Made by a program: the position numbers and the translations under genes. Of a stretch of DNA of 6,614 nt, positions 6,414 through 6,614 are shown in pieces. Every line of letters starts with the position of its first letter. Within the stretch, counting starts at the first letter, position 1. The DNA is from CAYVTD01 sp964577665. Lineage in GTDB: Bacteria > Bacteroidota > Ignavibacteria > Kapaibacteriales > UBA2268. The stretch lies in NCBI GenBank assembly GCA_964577665.1, contig CAZOBD010000206.1, forward strand, positions 1 to 6,614, read 5' to 3'. The notes under the pieces are model-generated. The model was not told the origin of the DNA, ran no database searches, and worked only from the letters and a program-made list of their open reading frames with translations.

Positions 6414-6446
6414 AGATGTCCAACATCTTGAAGATGTTGGACATCT
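6414..6446. repeat. 33-bp palindromic repeat, perfect copy
   Basis: Bases 6414-6429 and 6431-6446 are perfect 16-base inverted arms around a single G, so the transcript would fold into a long stable hairpin. On the + strand a T run follows (6447-6450), which resembles a terminator, but no + strand gene precedes it. On the - strand it lies 64 bp upstream of the deiodinase-like start. It matches the degenerate copy at 5626-5658 over the full 33 bases, so the two copies bracket that gene. Confidence 0.8.
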
Positions 6447-6464
6447 TTTTGCTCCTACTTTTAC

Positions 6465-6547
6465 GTCATTGCGAGGAGCGAAGCGACGAAGCAATCTCTA
6501 ACCATCTGAAGATTTTTTAGAGATTGCTTCGCGTTGCTCGCAATGAC
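6465..6547. repeat. BIME-like inverted pair of REP-style repeats
   Basis: The left arm (6465-6501) and right arm (6517-6547) are inverted copies. Both share GTCATTGCGAG at the outer end and CGAAGCAATCTCTAA at the inner end, joined by an 11-base middle (left) or a 5-base middle (right). The 15-base linker contains a small ATCT-GA-AGAT palindrome. Each arm is itself an imperfect hairpin (ATTGC...GCAAT). Two REP-like units in opposite orientation around a linker is the layout of bacterial interspersed mosaic elements. Similar 'GTCATTGCGAG...GAAGCAATCTC' repeats are familiar from many bacterial genomes. RAYT-type transposases mobilise such elements elsewhere; none is encoded here. Confidence 0.85.
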
Positions 6548-6557
6548 ATATCAATTT

Positions 6558-6592
6558 GTCATTCCGCACTTGATGCGGAATCTCACGGATGA
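6558..6592. repeat. GTCATTC-type hairpin repeat, copy 2
   Basis: GTC, the arm ATTCCGCA (6561-6568), a 5-base loop, the arm TGCGGAAT (6574-6581) and the tail CTCACGGATGA match copy 1 (169-202) in order and orientation. Relative to copy 1, a T-A pair has become C-G and an A-T pair has become C-G, keeping the stem intact. It is followed directly by the G/C-tract hairpin at the right edge. Confidence 0.75.
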
Positions 6593-6595
6593 ATA

Positions 6596-6614
6596 TCCCC
6601 TCCCCAAGAGGGGA
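6596..6614. repeat. G/C-tract hairpin, right edge of window
   Basis: The arms TCCCCTC (6596-6602) and GAGGGGA (6608-6614) enclose CCCAA. The 19 bases are the exact reverse complement of 219-237, which differs only in having the loop as TTGGG. The element is probably cut by the window edge, because the family usually continues beyond this hairpin at 238-275. Confidence 0.75.

Noticed and set aside
1..6614. CRISPR array or defence system
   Set aside because: The repeats are dispersed hairpins of different families without regular spacing or unique spacers, and no cas or defence gene is present.

Overview
The window holds six protein-coding genes, bordered on both sides by short palindromic intergenic repeats. 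One gene, a squalene-pathway hpnE, lies on the + strand. The other five lie on the - strand. In their reading direction these are an iodotyrosine-deiodinase-like flavoprotein, an APC-family amino acid permease, a YciO/Sua5-family protein, an AmmeMemoRadiSam-type radical SAM enzyme (AmrS), and a small exported acidic protein. No RNA gene, CRISPR array, prophage or transposase gene was seen.

Organism: the low-to-medium GC content, the lysine-rich proteins, several starts without a Shine-Dalgarno sequence, an exported protein with a 'PLAKGNEWTY' opening, and the many G/C-tract and GTCATTC hairpin repeats fit a Gram-negative bacterium of the Bacteroidota/Ignavibacteria (FCB) kind, probably anaerobic or facultative. 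This is an impression from composition and families; no taxonomic marker is present.

Layout: bases 1-292 are a patchwork of hairpin repeats running right up to hpnE. They include a 14-bp direct repeat (41-54 and 285-298) whose second copy contains the hpnE start codon. hpnE (293-1642) converges on the exported-protein gene (1645-2307) with only 2 bp between the stops. The - strand cluster permease, yciO-like, amrS, exported protein has gaps of 40, 14 and 17 bp and looks like one transcription unit. The deiodinase-like gene (5687-6349) lies 146 bp upstream of it. It is bracketed by two copies of a 33-bp palindromic repeat (5626-5658 and 6414-6446). The right end (6465-6614) is a chain of three further hairpin repeats. 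The last 19 bases are the exact reverse complement of bases 219-237.

Function: HpnE makes squalene from hydroxysqualene, for hopanoids or other polycyclic lipids. The deiodinase-like protein keeps the Glu/Tyr/Lys triad that holds the halotyrosine zwitterion and the Thr that tunes the flavin. A halotyrosine-dehalogenating role is therefore well supported by sequence, and an adjacent amino acid permease could supply the substrate (inference). YciO-like proteins belong to the threonylcarbamoyl-AMP synthase family. AmrS belongs to a widely conserved three-protein system whose reaction I do not regard as settled; its two usual partners are not in this window. The most noteworthy points are the halotyrosine-dehalogenase candidate beside a permease, the repeat architecture with compensatory stem changes, and the close yciO-amrS pairing.
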